Below are positions 14,778-27,968 of a stretch of DNA of 54,440 nucleotides, piece after piece. Positions within the stretch are counted from its first letter, which is position 1. Each line of letters opens with the position of its first letter. Location of the stretch: contig NZ_RAWE01000048.1 in the NCBI RefSeq assembly GCF_003611695.1, positions 1 through 54,440 of the forward strand. The letters are read 5' to 3'. Position numbers and translations under genes: made by a program. A model generated the notes under the pieces. The model searched no databases. It saw only the letters and a program-made list of their open reading frames with translations, and was not told where the DNA came from. The stretch is from Corallococcus carmarthensis (GTDB lineage: Bacteria > Myxococcota > Myxococcia > Myxococcales > Myxococcaceae).

Positions 14778-17003
14778 TCAGCGCACCGTGAGGTCCACCA
14801 CGAACTCCGCGGCGGTGTCCCCCTCGCGCGCCGCGTCCACCACGTCGGGTCGTTCGTCGCCCACCCACAGGCCCAGCACGTCGTAGACCAGCCACTGCGC
14901 CAGGGATCGGGACGCCCCCTGCGCGGAATCGCGCGGCACGCCGGACAGGGCGCCCTGCGCCTCCATCAGGGCCCGCGCCAGCCGCGCGGGCACCACCCAG
15001 CACTCCGGGCGCACGAAGGCAGGCACCAGGAAGAGGCAGAACGCGGCCTCCGTGCGCGTGAGCAGCGCATCCAGGCGCTCGCGGCCCAGGCGGAACGTTG
15101 GCAGCCACTGCCCCTCTCCGCGCTGCTCCAGCTTCGCCACCGGCACGCGGACCACGCGGCGCGTGCGCACGAAGCCCTCGCGCTCCACGGACACGACGAA
15201 GGCCACCTCCGTGGCCCCGTCCGTGGGCGCGGCCGGCTGACGGTGCACGGCCATGGACAGGGACAGCGGTGAGGCCACCAGCGAACCCAGGTCCGCCTGC
15301 ACGCGCTCCAGCTCCGAGCGCAGGCCTTCGAGCAGCCCCGCGACCAGCTCCGACGTCTCCTCGCGGAAGCGCTGCGGATGACGCTGGGCGGCTTCCGCCT
15401 CCACGCGGCCCACCGCGCCCACGAGCAGGTCCTCCAGGTCGCGGTCGCGCAGCCACGTGCGGCCGCCCACGGGCACCGCGCGCGTCGTGTGCAGATGGCG
15501 CAGGGAGGCGGTCAGCGTCGTGGGCTCGGAGGGCTCAAAGGGAGGCGCGTGCTTCCCCTGCCCTGCTCCGGCCTGGAGGAAGGACTGGAGCGCACGGGCG
15601 CGGAAGCGGGCCCGGGGGGACGGGTGCTCCAGCAGGCGGCGCACCTGGCGCCGGTCCGTGGCGGTGCGCACCAGGGCCAGCGTGGCCAGCTCCGCCTCCG
15701 ACGAAGCTTCATCGGGCGCGCACCACAGGAGGAACTCGATGGCCGCCTTGCGCAGCACGGGCTTCCTGCCCATGCGCCAGGTCACCTCCTTGCGCCAGGC
15801 GACCAGCCCGTCCAGGCCGGGCCGCGCGGGCGTGCGGAAGCGCGGCCACATCTCCGCGCACTCCTCCGCCAGCCACACCAGGTGCGTGAAGCCGGGCAGT
15901 GACTCCAGCTTCGCGCGAGCGCGGGTGCGCCGCTCGAAGGCCTCCGGCACGCCGCGCCGGATGGAGGCACGGAACAGGCGCTCCTCCAGCCACAGGAGCG
16001 CGAGCGCCAGCGCGGGCTCGCTCTTGCGCATCGTGCCCTGACAGTGGTCGAGCACGAAGCGCGCATGGCCCAGGTCGGCGGCCGTCTCGAAGTCGCTCTG
16101 CACGAGCGCGCCCAGGGCTCCGCGCAGCCCGTCCACCGGAGGCGCGTCGAAGAGCGTGAGCAGGTCGCAGAGGTTCTCCACCACCGCGGGCGGCCCGCCC
16201 ACCTCCACGGTGCGCGCCAGCAGGAGCCCCGCGCGCGAGCACCAGTCCGGCTCCTTGCGCCCGTTGGGGTAGCACGCGAGGAAGCCGCGCATGCCGCTGC
16301 GGCCGTCCGGCGACGTGGCCAGCGCGAAGAGGCGTTCGCCCAGCACTTCACGGGCCTCGGGCCAGGGGATGCGGGCGGCGCGCGTGCGGATGAAGTCGGT
16401 GAGCTTGTCGCGGCCGCCGTCGCGGGTGTCGGGGAGCAGGGAGCGCAGCTGCTCCAGCAGGTCCACCGACTTCGCGCCCGTGCCCATGACGTACTTCAGG
16501 TCCACCTCCACGGCGTCCTGGAAGCGCAGCGCGCGGCCGTCGTAGGTGCAGGGCACGTCGCGCACCAGCGTCGACAGCGCTTCCGGGTGGCGCTTGAGGT
16601 AGCGCGTCAGCACCGTGGACACGGTCACGGTGGTCTCGCGTTGGATGCGTTCGGCGTTCTCCGTGTCGCCCGCGTCGCGGAGCGCCATCACCGCGGCGCG
16701 CTGCCGCGCGAGCACCTGCTTCAGCAGGCCCGGGCGCGGATCCTCGTAGGGCCAGAGCAGCTCGTTGAGGGTGGACAGGAGGAAGAGGAGCTCGGCCGGA
16801 GTACGCTCGCCAGGGGACAGCCGCTCCCACGCGGCGGCCTGGGCCCGGTTGCGCTCCTCCAACGAAGCACCGCGCACCCAGCGGGCGAAGTCCTCGCGCC
16901 AGTCCGCGCTCGACGCCACGGCCTCCTGGGGCGCCGTGGCGGCGACGCGCGCATGGAGCGCCTGGAGTGACTCCGGCCAGGAGGCTTCAACCAACGGCTG
17001 CAT
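14778..17003 (-). CDS. unrecognised 741-residue cytosolic protein
   Basis: I do not recognise this protein. It has no signal peptide or transmembrane helix, is rich in Arg, Leu and Ala, and most of it (about 1-560) looks alpha-helical and repeat-like. The C-terminal 180 residues are different: beta-rich ([23 protein letters not shown]) and then a helix-rich end with [18 protein letters not shown]. No nucleotide-binding or nuclease motif is visible. ATG at 17003 has GAGG 4 bases before it. It starts 15 bases after the FdhF/YdeP-type oxidoreductase gene, so the two are probably co-transcribed. Real coding is supported by strong third-position GC over 2.2 kb. Confidence 0.8.
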   Translation of the reverse strand: MQPLVEASWPESLQALHARVAATAPQEAVASSADWREDFARWVRGASLEERNRAQAAAWERLSPGERTPAELLFLLSTLNELLWPYEDPRPGLLKQVLARQRAAVMALRDAGDTENAERIQRETTVTVSTVLTRYLKRHPEALSTLVRDVPCTYDGRALRFQDAVEVDLKYVMGTGAKSVDLLEQLRSLLPDTRDGGRDKLTDFIRTRAARIPWPEAREVLGERLFALATSPDGRSGMRGFLACYPNGRKEPDWCSRAGLLLARTVEVGGPPAVVENLCDLLTLFDAPPVDGLRGALGALVQSDFETAADLGHARFVLDHCQGTMRKSEPALALALLWLEERLFRASIRRGVPEAFERRTRARAKLESLPGFTHLVWLAEECAEMWPRFRTPARPGLDGLVAWRKEVTWRMGRKPVLRKAAIEFLLWCAPDEASSEAELATLALVRTATDRRQVRRLLEHPSPRARFRARALQSFLQAGAGQGKHAPPFEPSEPTTLTASLRHLHTTRAVPVGGRTWLRDRDLEDLLVGAVGRVEAEAAQRHPQRFREETSELVAGLLEGLRSELERVQADLGSLVASPLSLSMAVHRQPAAPTDGATEVAFVVSVEREGFVRTRRVVRVPVAKLEQRGEGQWLPTFRLGRERLDALLTRTEAAFCLFLVPAFVRPECWVVPARLARALMEAQGALSGVPRDSAQGASRSLAQWLVYDVLGLWVGDERPDVVDAAREGDTAAEFVVDLTVR

Positions 17004-17018
17004 GCGACCTCGACGGGC

Positions 17019-19379
<2,361 letters not shown>

Positions 19380-19569
19380 GTCCCACCTCTTCGCGCGGCG
19401 CGACTCTACCGCGCCCGCGCGTTCCCGACAGGCGGGGGGCTTGGCGCGGCTCTCCCGGTATCACCCGGAAACTGGCATTCCAAGCTTCCCGGGACTCATG
19501 CAGGATGTCTCACAAGCGGCGTGCCCTTGAGAGGCGCCCGCGCCCCCCGCAGTCCTGGAGTGCCTTCAC

Positions 19570-19992
19570 ATGAACGCCATCCGTCCCTTCGCCGCCGCCG
19601 CGCTGCTCCTGTCCGCCCCTGCCCTGGCCGCGCACAGCATCCAGTCCACCCACGGTCTGTACATCGGCGACAACACCGGCACCTACCCGGCCTCCGGCGT
19701 CAACCTGAACATCAGCTGGAACGAGAGCACCTTCGCCGCCTACGCGAGCTTCCACGGCGTCGCCAACGGCAACACCTACGACTTCAACCTGGTGGGCTCG
19801 TCCGTCACGTCCGTCACCGCCTTCAACATCACCGGCCTGTGGAACATCCAGCGCAATGGCGTGCTCATCTGCGCGGGCTGCACCGGCAGCGCCTATGGCC
19901 TGGACGCGTCGGTGGGCAACGCCATCAAGTTCTACGACAGCACCTACCGGTACCACTTCAGCGCCTACGTGGACGCGCGCCAGGACTACTGA
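19570..19992 (+). CDS. small secreted protein of unknown function
   Basis: A 140-residue protein with a signal peptide ([21 protein letters not shown]). The mature part of about 120 residues is Asn/Ser/Thr/Tyr-rich, beta-looking, with one Cys pair (ICAGC) that could form a tight disulfide or a metal site. No family recognised. It is divergent from the oxidoreductase gene. The gap 19380-19569 shows no clear promoter. A hairpin follows the stop codon. Confidence 0.78.
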   Translation: MNAIRPFAAAALLLSAPALAAHSIQSTHGLYIGDNTGTYPASGVNLNISWNESTFAAYASFHGVANGNTYDFNLVGSSVTSVTAFNITGLWNIQRNGVLICAGCTGSAYGLDASVGNAIKFYDSTYRYHFSAYVDARQDY

Positions 19993-20014
19993 CGCACGGC
20001 GTCCAACAGGTCAC

Positions 20015-20046
20015 GGGGGGACGTCCGCCATGCACGGCGGCCCCCC
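20015..20046 (+). terminator. hairpin after the small secreted protein gene
   Basis: GGGGGG (20015-20020) pairs with CCCCCC (20041-20046) and CCGCC (20025-20029) with GGCGG (20036-20040). It lies 23 bases past the stop and before hutU. No U-tract. Confidence 0.4.
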
Positions 20047-20120
20047 GCTGCCCCGGGGGTTCGGTTAGGGTGCCCGCCAAAGCGCCCCTTCCTGGCGCCC
20101 TCTTTCCAGGAGTCTTCCGC

Positions 20121-21776
<1,656 letters not shown>

Positions 21777-21786
21777 AGTGCGCCGG

Positions 21787-22506
21787 ATGCCAGTTCGCGT
21801 CCGAGCCTTCGTGATGACCGCGGTGATGGGTGTGCTCGCGGCCTGCACACCCACCACCGCCGGGCCCATGGTGATGCGCATGGGCCCGGGCCTGCCCCAG
21901 GAGAACTTCTTCCAGGTGGGCGTGCGCGCCGGCCCCCGCCTCAACGCCCCGCAGCTGTCGGAGCGCGGGGAGAACGACGCCTTCCAGGGCGACGCGAAGC
22001 CCTTCGTGGCCAACCAGTGGGGCATCGCCCTCGACGGCTCGGTGACGGTGCCCGTGAGCGAACGGCTGGCGTGGCACCTGGGCCTGCAGGGCGAATTCGT
22101 CGGCCTGCCCGTGCCCGCCTACGGCGTCTACACCGGCGTGTCGTACTACATCGGTTCGGAGCGGCTGGGCCTGTCGCCGGCCCTCTCCCTGCGGGGCGCG
22201 TCCGACTTCGGCCTGGGAGAGAACGACAGCACCAGCAGCCTGTTCGGCGCGGAGGCCACCTGCGCGTTCACCGTGCAGCCGGAGCCCGGCATGTCGCTGG
22301 GCCTGGTGCCGTTCATCAGCGTGCAGCAGTCACTGGTGAACCCCGGCTCGCAGGTGACGACGTACTTCTACGGCGCCGTGGTGGCGGCGCAGCTCAAGTT
22401 CGGCGAGACGCGCACGAAGCTGGAGCTGTCCGGCGGCTTCGGCCGGGCGCACTCGGGCGACACCAGCTGGAACGCGCCCGTCGTGGGCGCACGCGGAGGA
22501 CGCTGA
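21787..22506 (+). CDS. lipoprotein, probable outer-membrane beta-rich protein, inside the hut locus
   Basis: A 239-residue protein with a lipoprotein signal (FVMTAVMGVLAAC). The mature part is dominated by alternating amphipathic strands (WGIALDGSVTVPVSERLAWHLGLQGEF, YFYGAVVAAQLKFGETRTKLELSGGF) like an 8- to 10-stranded barrel, without an identified family. The start is uncertain between GTG at 21778, which overlaps the hutU stop, and ATG at 21787. It lies 10 bases after hutU and 2 bases before hutI, so it is certainly in the operon and may help bring in or sense histidine or urocanate (inference). Confidence 0.78.
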   Translation: MPVRVRAFVMTAVMGVLAACTPTTAGPMVMRMGPGLPQENFFQVGVRAGPRLNAPQLSERGENDAFQGDAKPFVANQWGIALDGSVTVPVSERLAWHLGLQGEFVGLPVPAYGVYTGVSYYIGSERLGLSPALSLRGASDFGLGENDSTSSLFGAEATCAFTVQPEPGMSLGLVPFISVQQSLVNPGSQVTTYFYGAVVAAQLKFGETRTKLELSGGFGRAHSGDTSWNAPVVGARGGR

Positions 22507-22508
22507 GC

Positions 22509-23774
22509 ATGGAAGCCCTGGACCTGTGGGTGCGCAACACCTCCGAGGTGCTCACCGTGGAGGGCACCCACCGCGAGCCCGCGGAGACCGCCCTCACCCC
22601 GCGCCCGGGAGCGGGCATTGGCGTGAAGGACGGACGCGTGGCCTACGTGGGCCCGGAGGCGGGCCTGCCGAAGGGCGCGCTCACGGACGCGACGGAGGTC
22701 ATCGACGCCGAGGGCGGCTTCGTGGGCCCGGGCTTCGTGGATCCGCACACGCACCTGGTGTTCGCGGGCGAGCGCTCCCACGAGTTCGACCTGCGCAACC
22801 AGGGCGCCACGTATCTCGAAATCGCGAAGGCGGGCGGCGGCATCGTCAACACGGTGAGCGCCACGCGCGCCGCGAGCGAGGAGGAGCTGGCGACGCTCGC
22901 CCTGCCCCGCCTGGAGCGGCTGCTCGCGCAGGGCGTGACGACCGCCGAGGTGAAGAGCGGCTACGGCCTGTCCCTGGCGGATGAGCTCAAGATGCTGCGC
23001 GCGGTGCGCCGGCTGGGTGCGCTGTCACCGCTGGAGCTGGTGCCCACGCTGCTGTGCGCGCACGCCGTGCCCGCGGAGTACAAGAGCCGCCGCGCCGAGT
23101 ACTTGGACCTGTGTATCAACGAGATCTTGCCCGCCGTGGCGCGCGAGGGCCTGGCGCGCTTCTGTGACGTCTTCACGGAGGAGAGCGCCTTCACAGTGGA
23201 CGAGTCGCGCCGGCTGCTCAACGCGGCCAGGGCGCTGGGCCTCACGCCGCGCCTGCACGCGGATCAGCTCACCGCGTGTGGCGCATCAGCGCTCGCCGCG
23301 GAGGTGGGGGCCGCCAGCGCGGACCACCTGGAGCAGGTGACGGACGAGGGCATCCGCGCGCTCGCCGCCGCGAACGTCACCGCCGTGCTCGTGCCCACCT
23401 CCACCCTCTTCCTGCGCATGCGCCCCTACGCGCCCGGCCGGAAGCTGCGTGACGCGGGCGTCAACATTGCTTTGGGTTCCAACGTAAATCCCGGTTCTTC
23501 CATGACGGAAAACACGGCCCTGGTGCTGGGGCTCGCCTGCCTGGAGAACGGCCTGTCAGCCGCGGAGGCCTACTGGGCCGCCACCCGAGGGGCCGCGCAA
23601 TGCTTGGGGTTGCAACGGCAGGGGCGTCTGGCCGTAGGTGATGCGGGCGACCTGGTGGTGTTCGCCTGTCGCAGTTACAGGCATCTGCCTTATCATCTGG
23701 GTATCAGTCACGCGCGCGTGGTGGTGAAGGGTGGACGTGTGGTGTTTCGCGCGCGAATGAATCACTGCCCCTGA
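22509..23774 (+). CDS. hutI: imidazolonepropionase
   Basis: A 421-residue amidohydrolase-fold enzyme that opens the ring of 4-imidazolone-5-propionate to formiminoglutamate, the third step of histidine catabolism. The metal site His pair is in FVDPHTHLVFAGER; substrate-site motifs are KSGYGLS, HADQLTACGA and ALGSNVNPGSSM. ATG at 22509 lies 2 bases after the lipoprotein stop, so coupling is likely. Codon use changes towards lower third-position GC after about 23460 (ATT GCT TTG GGT, GTA AAT), unlike the first two thirds of the gene, although the protein stays conserved. Confidence 0.97.
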   Translation: MEALDLWVRNTSEVLTVEGTHREPAETALTPRPGAGIGVKDGRVAYVGPEAGLPKGALTDATEVIDAEGGFVGPGFVDPHTHLVFAGERSHEFDLRNQGATYLEIAKAGGGIVNTVSATRAASEEELATLALPRLERLLAQGVTTAEVKSGYGLSLADELKMLRAVRRLGALSPLELVPTLLCAHAVPAEYKSRRAEYLDLCINEILPAVAREGLARFCDVFTEESAFTVDESRRLLNAARALGLTPRLHADQLTACGASALAAEVGAASADHLEQVTDEGIRALAAANVTAVLVPTSTLFLRMRPYAPGRKLRDAGVNIALGSNVNPGSSMTENTALVLGLACLENGLSAAEAYWAATRGAAQCLGLQRQGRLAVGDAGDLVVFACRSYRHLPYHLGISHARVVVKGGRVVFRARMNHCP

Positions 23775-23861
23775 GTGGATGCCGCTGAACAACTGGCATC
23801 GGCCGAGGGGGCAGGTGGAACTTCCCTCGTGGGCCGGCCGTTGTAGAGATCAGCTGCCACC

Positions 23862-24731
23862 ATGTGCCGATTATTTGGATTCAGATCCGCCGTTCCCGCC
23901 GCGGTCCACACTGCTCTGGTGACCGAGAGGAATTCCCTCCTCATCCAGTCGCGTGAGCACAAGGACGGCTGGGGCATCGCTACCTATGGCCCGGAGTGCG
24001 CCCCGCTCGTCGCGCACGGCGTGGGTCCCGCGCACAGCGACCCCGACTTCGAGCGCGTGTCGAGCCAGGTCTCCGCGCGCACCGTGGTGGCGCACATCCG
24101 CCAGGCGAGCGTGGGAGCGGTGGAGCTGCGCAATTCGCACCCGTTCCACTTCGGCCGCTGGTCCTTTGTGCACAACGGCACGCTGCGCGAGTTCGCGAAG
24201 CACAAGGCCACCGTGGAAGGGCTCATCCACCCGGAGCTGCGCGTCAACATCAAGGGCACCACGGACAGCGAGCGCTGCTTCTACCTGTTCCTGTCGCGGC
24301 TGTCGGCGCGCGGGCCGCTCGACGGAACAGTGAGCGTGGAGGCGATGGCGCAGGCGCTCGCGGAGACGATGACGCTGGTGTCCACGCTGACGGACGTGCC
24401 GGGAAGCCGCGAGCCGAAGGAACGCTCCGCGATGAACTTCCTCGTCACGGACGGCGAGGCGATGGTGGCCACGCGCCGCAACCGCACCCTCTTCATCTCC
24501 TCCGGCATCGGCGGCTGCCCTGAAGGCCTGCGCGCGCCGAACACGGGCGTGCCGCTGCAGCAGTTCCTGGTCGCCAGCGAGTCGCTGTGCGGCGGGCCGC
24601 ACTGGGTGCCCGTGGATGAAGAGGACGTGGTGGGCGTGGACTCGCGGCTCGTGTTCCACCGCTGGAAGGTGCAGACGCTGGCGGACGGGGTGCTGAACCC
24701 GCGGCCGCAGGCCCAGCACTCCGTGGCCTGA
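23862..24731 (+). CDS. class II glutamine amidotransferase (YafJ-like)
   Basis: A 289-residue protein with an Ntn-type glutamine amidotransferase domain. Cys2 (MCRLFGF) becomes the N-terminal nucleophile once Met is removed. Later marks are HKDGWGIA, RQASVG, NSHPFHFGRWSFVHNG and TDSERCFYLFL. It would release ammonia from glutamine; no synthase domain is fused, so the acceptor is unknown. E. coli YafJ and the ergothioneine enzyme EgtC belong to the same group, but no egt gene is near. It lies 87 bases after hutI and ends 1 base from the convergent tsaE. Confidence 0.9.
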   Translation: MCRLFGFRSAVPAAVHTALVTERNSLLIQSREHKDGWGIATYGPECAPLVAHGVGPAHSDPDFERVSSQVSARTVVAHIRQASVGAVELRNSHPFHFGRWSFVHNGTLREFAKHKATVEGLIHPELRVNIKGTTDSERCFYLFLSRLSARGPLDGTVSVEAMAQALAETMTLVSTLTDVPGSREPKERSAMNFLVTDGEAMVATRRNRTLFISSGIGGCPEGLRAPNTGVPLQQFLVASESLCGGPHWVPVDEEDVVGVDSRLVFHRWKVQTLADGVLNPRPQAQHSVA

Positions 24732-24732
24732 T

Positions 24733-25218
24733 TCAGCCCAGCCACGCCTCGAGCAGCGCCGCCGGACGCGCGCCGAAGGCCTCCACGTCGAGGCTCCGCG
24801 CGTCCTCTCCCGCATGGCGGAGCGTGACGCGCAGGAAGTCGCGCGGCGCGGCCTGGGGGATGCGGTCCAGCCACTCCACCAGCATCGCGTGATCGCCTCC
24901 CACCAGGTCCAGGAACCCGGTGGCGTACAGCTCGTCGTAGTCCGTCAGGCGGTAGAGGTCCGCGTGGTACAGCGGGATGCGGCCTTCGTACGGGTACACG
25001 ATGGCGAAGGTGGGACTGGCCACCTCGGACTGCGCCACGCCCGCCCCTTCCGCCACGCCGCGCACCAGGTGCGTCTTGCCCGCGCCCAGGTCGCCAACCA
25101 GCCCCACGAAGTCCCCGGGCTGGAGCAGCTGCCCCAGCTTCACGCCCAGCCGGTGCGTCTCCTCCGGCGAAGGCGACACCAGCCGCCGTGAGCGCGTGGG
25201 CTGCGCCGCACCGCTCAT
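24733..25218 (-). CDS. tsaE: TsaE, tRNA threonylcarbamoyladenosine biosynthesis ATPase
   Basis: A 161-residue protein. The Walker A is GDLGAGKTHLVRG (about residues 42-54); TsaE marks also include SPTFAIVYPYEG, LYHADLYRLTDYDEL and the Walker B-like LVEWLDRIPQ. It works with TsaB and TsaD to make t6A at position 37 of ANN-decoding tRNAs. ATG at 25218 overlaps the last codons of nnr (ATGA), the usual tight coupling. It is the last gene of the leftward housekeeping cluster. Confidence 0.94.
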   Translation of the reverse strand: MSGAAQPTRSRRLVSPSPEETHRLGVKLGQLLQPGDFVGLVGDLGAGKTHLVRGVAEGAGVAQSEVASPTFAIVYPYEGRIPLYHADLYRLTDYDELYATGFLDLVGGDHAMLVEWLDRIPQAAPRDFLRVTLRHAGEDARSLDVEAFGARPAALLEAWLG

Positions 25219-26747
25219 CGTTCCCACCGCACCCAGACGTGGCCCAGGCCCACCAGGAGGTCCGTGGCGATGAGGCCCATCAGCCCGCGCTGCTGGGCCA
25301 TCAGGTCGCCCGCGAGCCCGTGCGCGTAGACGGCCGTCCACGCGGCCCTGGGCAGCGGGATGCCCTGCGCGAGCAGCGCGCCGCACACGCCCGACAGCAC
25401 GTCACCGGTGCCGCCGGTGGCCATGCCCGCGTTGCCCGTGGGGTTGATGAACACGCGGCCGCCTGCCTCCGCGATGAGCGTGCGCGACCCCTTGAGCACC
25501 ACCGTGACGTTGAGCGACGTGGCCATGTTGAGCGCCACGCCCACGCGGTGCGCCTGCACGTCCTTCGTCGTCCGGCCCCACAGCCGCGCCATCTCCCCGG
25601 GGTGCGGCGTGAGCAGCACGGGCCCCTTCGCCCGGCGCAGCACCGTGAGGTCCTCCGCCACCGCGTTGAGCGCGTCCGCGTCCAGCACCGCGGGAACGTC
25701 CACCGAGGCCAAGAGGTCGCCAATCAGCGCGCCCGTCTCCGGACCCCGGGGGATGCCCGGGCCCATCACTAGCGCGTCCTTGCCCTCCAACGCGGCCTTG
25801 AGTGCCTCCAGGTCGCCCTTCCCCAGCGGGCCTTCACCGGGCAGCGCGACGCCCATGATCTCCGGCGAGTGCGCCATCACCCACGGCAGCGCCTCCGCGC
25901 GCGTGGCCACCGTGACGAGCCCCGCCCCGCTGCGCAGCGCGGCCAGGGCCACCATCGCCGCGGCGCCCGTCTTGCCCGGGCTGCCCGCCACCACCAGCAC
26001 GTGGCCGTAGGTGCCCTTGTGCGAATCCGCGCGGCGCTTGGGCAGCGCCTCCCGCGCGTCCTTCTCCTCCACCCGGAACAGCTCCGCGCCGGACACCGCG
26101 CGCGTGGACTCACCGCCCAGGCCGATGTCCACCCGCCGCACGTCGCCGCACAGCGAAGCACCGGGCTCCAGCTCATGCGCGGGCTTCACGAAGCCGAAGG
26201 CCACCGTGACGTCCGCCTCCACGCACGGCGAGAAGGGCTCCGCGGTGTCGCTCTGCAGGCCGGACGGCACGTCCGCGGCCACCACCTTCGCCCCCGCGCG
26301 CCGCCACCGCGCCACGGTGCCAAGGGCGTCCGCGAAGACGCCCTCGGGCGCGCGCTTCAGGCCGGTGCCGAAGAGGGCATCCACCACCACGTCGCCCGGG
26401 CCCGCCTCCGGCAGCGCCTCGAAGGCACGCGGCGACTCACCGAAGCCCTCCAGCGCCTGGAGGTTGCGCTTCGCCTCCGGGGTGAGCTTCCCGGTGTCCC
26501 CCACCAGCGACACCACCACGCGAGCGCCCCCCTCCAACAGGAAGCGCGCGGCGACCAGGCCATCCCCACCGTTGTTGCCGGGGCCGCAGAGCACCGTGAA
26601 GCGCCCGCCCTTGCCCGCGACACTCCGGGCGGCCTCCGCGAGCGCCCGGCCCGCGTTCTCCATCAACAACCCGGACGGCATCCCGTGCTGGTCCTGGGCG
26701 GCCTTCTCGGCCTCGCGCATCTGGTTCGCGGTGAGCACGCGCTGCAT
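25215..26747 (-). CDS. nnr: bifunctional NAD(P)H-hydrate repair enzyme Nnr (epimerase plus dehydratase)
   Basis: A 510-residue fusion. The N-terminal YjeF_N epimerase domain (about 1-215) holds VLCGPGNNGGDGLVAARFL and DALFGTGLKR; the C-terminal ribokinase-like ADP/ATP-dependent dehydratase (about 230-505) holds VVAGSPGKTGAA, LTPHPGEMARL and GMATGGTGDVLSG. Together they repair R- and S-NAD(P)HX formed by damage to NAD(P)H. The longest frame starts at a TTG (26756); ATG at 26747 with GGAGG upstream is better. It overlaps tsaE by 4 bases and follows acpS by 14 bases. Confidence 0.95.
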   Translation of the reverse strand: MQRVLTANQMREAEKAAQDQHGMPSGLLMENAGRALAEAARSVAGKGGRFTVLCGPGNNGGDGLVAARFLLEGGARVVVSLVGDTGKLTPEAKRNLQALEGFGESPRAFEALPEAGPGDVVVDALFGTGLKRAPEGVFADALGTVARWRRAGAKVVAADVPSGLQSDTAEPFSPCVEADVTVAFGFVKPAHELEPGASLCGDVRRVDIGLGGESTRAVSGAELFRVEEKDAREALPKRRADSHKGTYGHVLVVAGSPGKTGAAAMVALAALRSGAGLVTVATRAEALPWVMAHSPEIMGVALPGEGPLGKGDLEALKAALEGKDALVMGPGIPRGPETGALIGDLLASVDVPAVLDADALNAVAEDLTVLRRAKGPVLLTPHPGEMARLWGRTTKDVQAHRVGVALNMATSLNVTVVLKGSRTLIAEAGGRVFINPTGNAGMATGGTGDVLSGVCGALLAQGIPLPRAAWTAVYAHGLAGDLMAQQRGLMGLIATDLLVGLGHVWVRWER

Positions 26748-26761
26748 GGGTTCCAACCTCC

Positions 26762-27136
26762 CTACTTCGTCTGGAGCACCACCGTGGCCGCGGCCACGCC
26801 GGCATCATGGGTGAGCGCGAGCATCGCCTCCCACCCCCGCGCTTCCATCACTTCACGGGCCACGCCGGAGAGCACGAAGCGCGGCGGACCGCCCTCGCGC
26901 ACCACCTCCATGTCCCGCCACTTCACGCCCGGAGGCACGCCCATCGCCTTCACCAGGGCCTCCTTCGCCGCGAACCGGGCCGCGTACGCGCTGGCCGCGT
27001 CGTGGCGCGGGGCGCAGTAGGCCCGCTCGCCGTCGGTGTACACGCGCGCGAGGAACGCCTCCGCGCGCGGCCCGTTCAGGATGCGCTGGATGCGCTCGAT
27101 GGAGCAGAGATCCAACCCCAGGCCGACGATGGACAT
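26762..27136 (-). CDS. acpS: holo-[acyl-carrier-protein] synthase
   Basis: A 124-residue AcpS-type phosphopantetheinyl transferase. It moves 4'-phosphopantetheine from CoA to a Ser of apo-ACP, switching on fatty acid synthesis. Metal-binding motifs are GLGLDLCSIERI (Asp) and ARFAAKEALVKAMG (Glu). ATG at 27136 lies 5 bases after pdxJ, so the genes are co-transcribed. Normal length. Confidence 0.96.
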   Translation of the reverse strand: MSIVGLGLDLCSIERIQRILNGPRAEAFLARVYTDGERAYCAPRHDAASAYAARFAAKEALVKAMGVPPGVKWRDMEVVREGGPPRFVLSGVAREVMEARGWEAMLALTHDAGVAAATVVLQTK

Positions 27137-27141
27137 GCCGT

Positions 27142-27867
27142 CTACCCCGGGTCGCGCATCAGTTCGAGCATCTCGCGCACCGCGCGCTCGAAGCCCACCA
27201 GCACCGCGCGCGCCACGATGGCGTGGCCGATGTTCAGCTCGTCGATCTCCTGGATGCGCGCGATGGCCTGCACGTTGTCGTAGTTGAGCCCGTGGCCCGC
27301 GGCCACGCCCATGCCCAGCTTCGCGCTCGCCTTGGCCGCGTCCACGATGCGCGCCAGCTCCCGCGCGCGCTCCTTCTCGTTGCGCGCCTCGCAGTAGCGG
27401 CCCGTGTGCAGCTCGATCCGGTCCGCGTTCACCTTGTGCGACGCGCGCACCTGGTCCAGGTCCGGGTCGATGAACAGCGAGACGGCGATCTCCCCGTCCT
27501 TGAGGTTCTTGATGATCTTCGCGATGGATTCGCGCTGGCCCGCGACCTCCAGGCCGCCCTCGGTGGTGAGTTCCTCGCGCCGCTCGGGGACGAGCGTCAC
27601 CACGTCCGGCTTGTACTCGTAGGCGATCTTCACCATCTCCGCGGTGGCGGCCATCTCCAGGTTCAGGAGCGTCTGCACCGTGTCGCGGAGGATGCGCAGG
27701 TCCCGGTCCTGGATGTGGCGCCGGTCCTCGCGCAGGTGGATGGTGATCTGCCGGGCGCCGGCCAGCTCCGCCATCGCCGCGGCCGTCACCGGATCCGGAT
27801 ACACGGTGCGCCGCGCCTGACGCAGCGTCGCCACGTGATCCACGTTGACACCCAGTCGCTGTCCCAT
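27142..27867 (-). CDS. pdxJ: pyridoxine 5'-phosphate synthase
   Basis: A 241-residue TIM-barrel enzyme that condenses 3-amino-2-oxopropyl phosphate with deoxyxylulose 5-phosphate to pyridoxine 5'-phosphate. Signatures are [15 protein letters not shown] at the N-terminus, [38 protein letters not shown] and VAAGHGLNY, with [12 protein letters not shown] near the end. It starts the short acpS, nnr, tsaE run. A 101-base gap separates it from glmM. Confidence 0.97.
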   Translation of the reverse strand: MGQRLGVNVDHVATLRQARRTVYPDPVTAAAMAELAGARQITIHLREDRRHIQDRDLRILRDTVQTLLNLEMAATAEMVKIAYEYKPDVVTLVPERREELTTEGGLEVAGQRESIAKIIKNLKDGEIAVSLFIDPDLDQVRASHKVNADRIELHTGRYCEARNEKERARELARIVDAAKASAKLGMGVAAGHGLNYDNVQAIARIQEIDELNIGHAIVARAVLVGFERAVREMLELMRDPG

Positions 27868-27968
27868 CGTCCCGCTCCTTGCGCTGGCGCGGTGCGGGAT
27901 GGTCCAAAGGCCCGGGCCCGCGCCGGCCCCTCTATTCGTGGCCGGCGTCCGGAAGTCAACCGCTGTCG

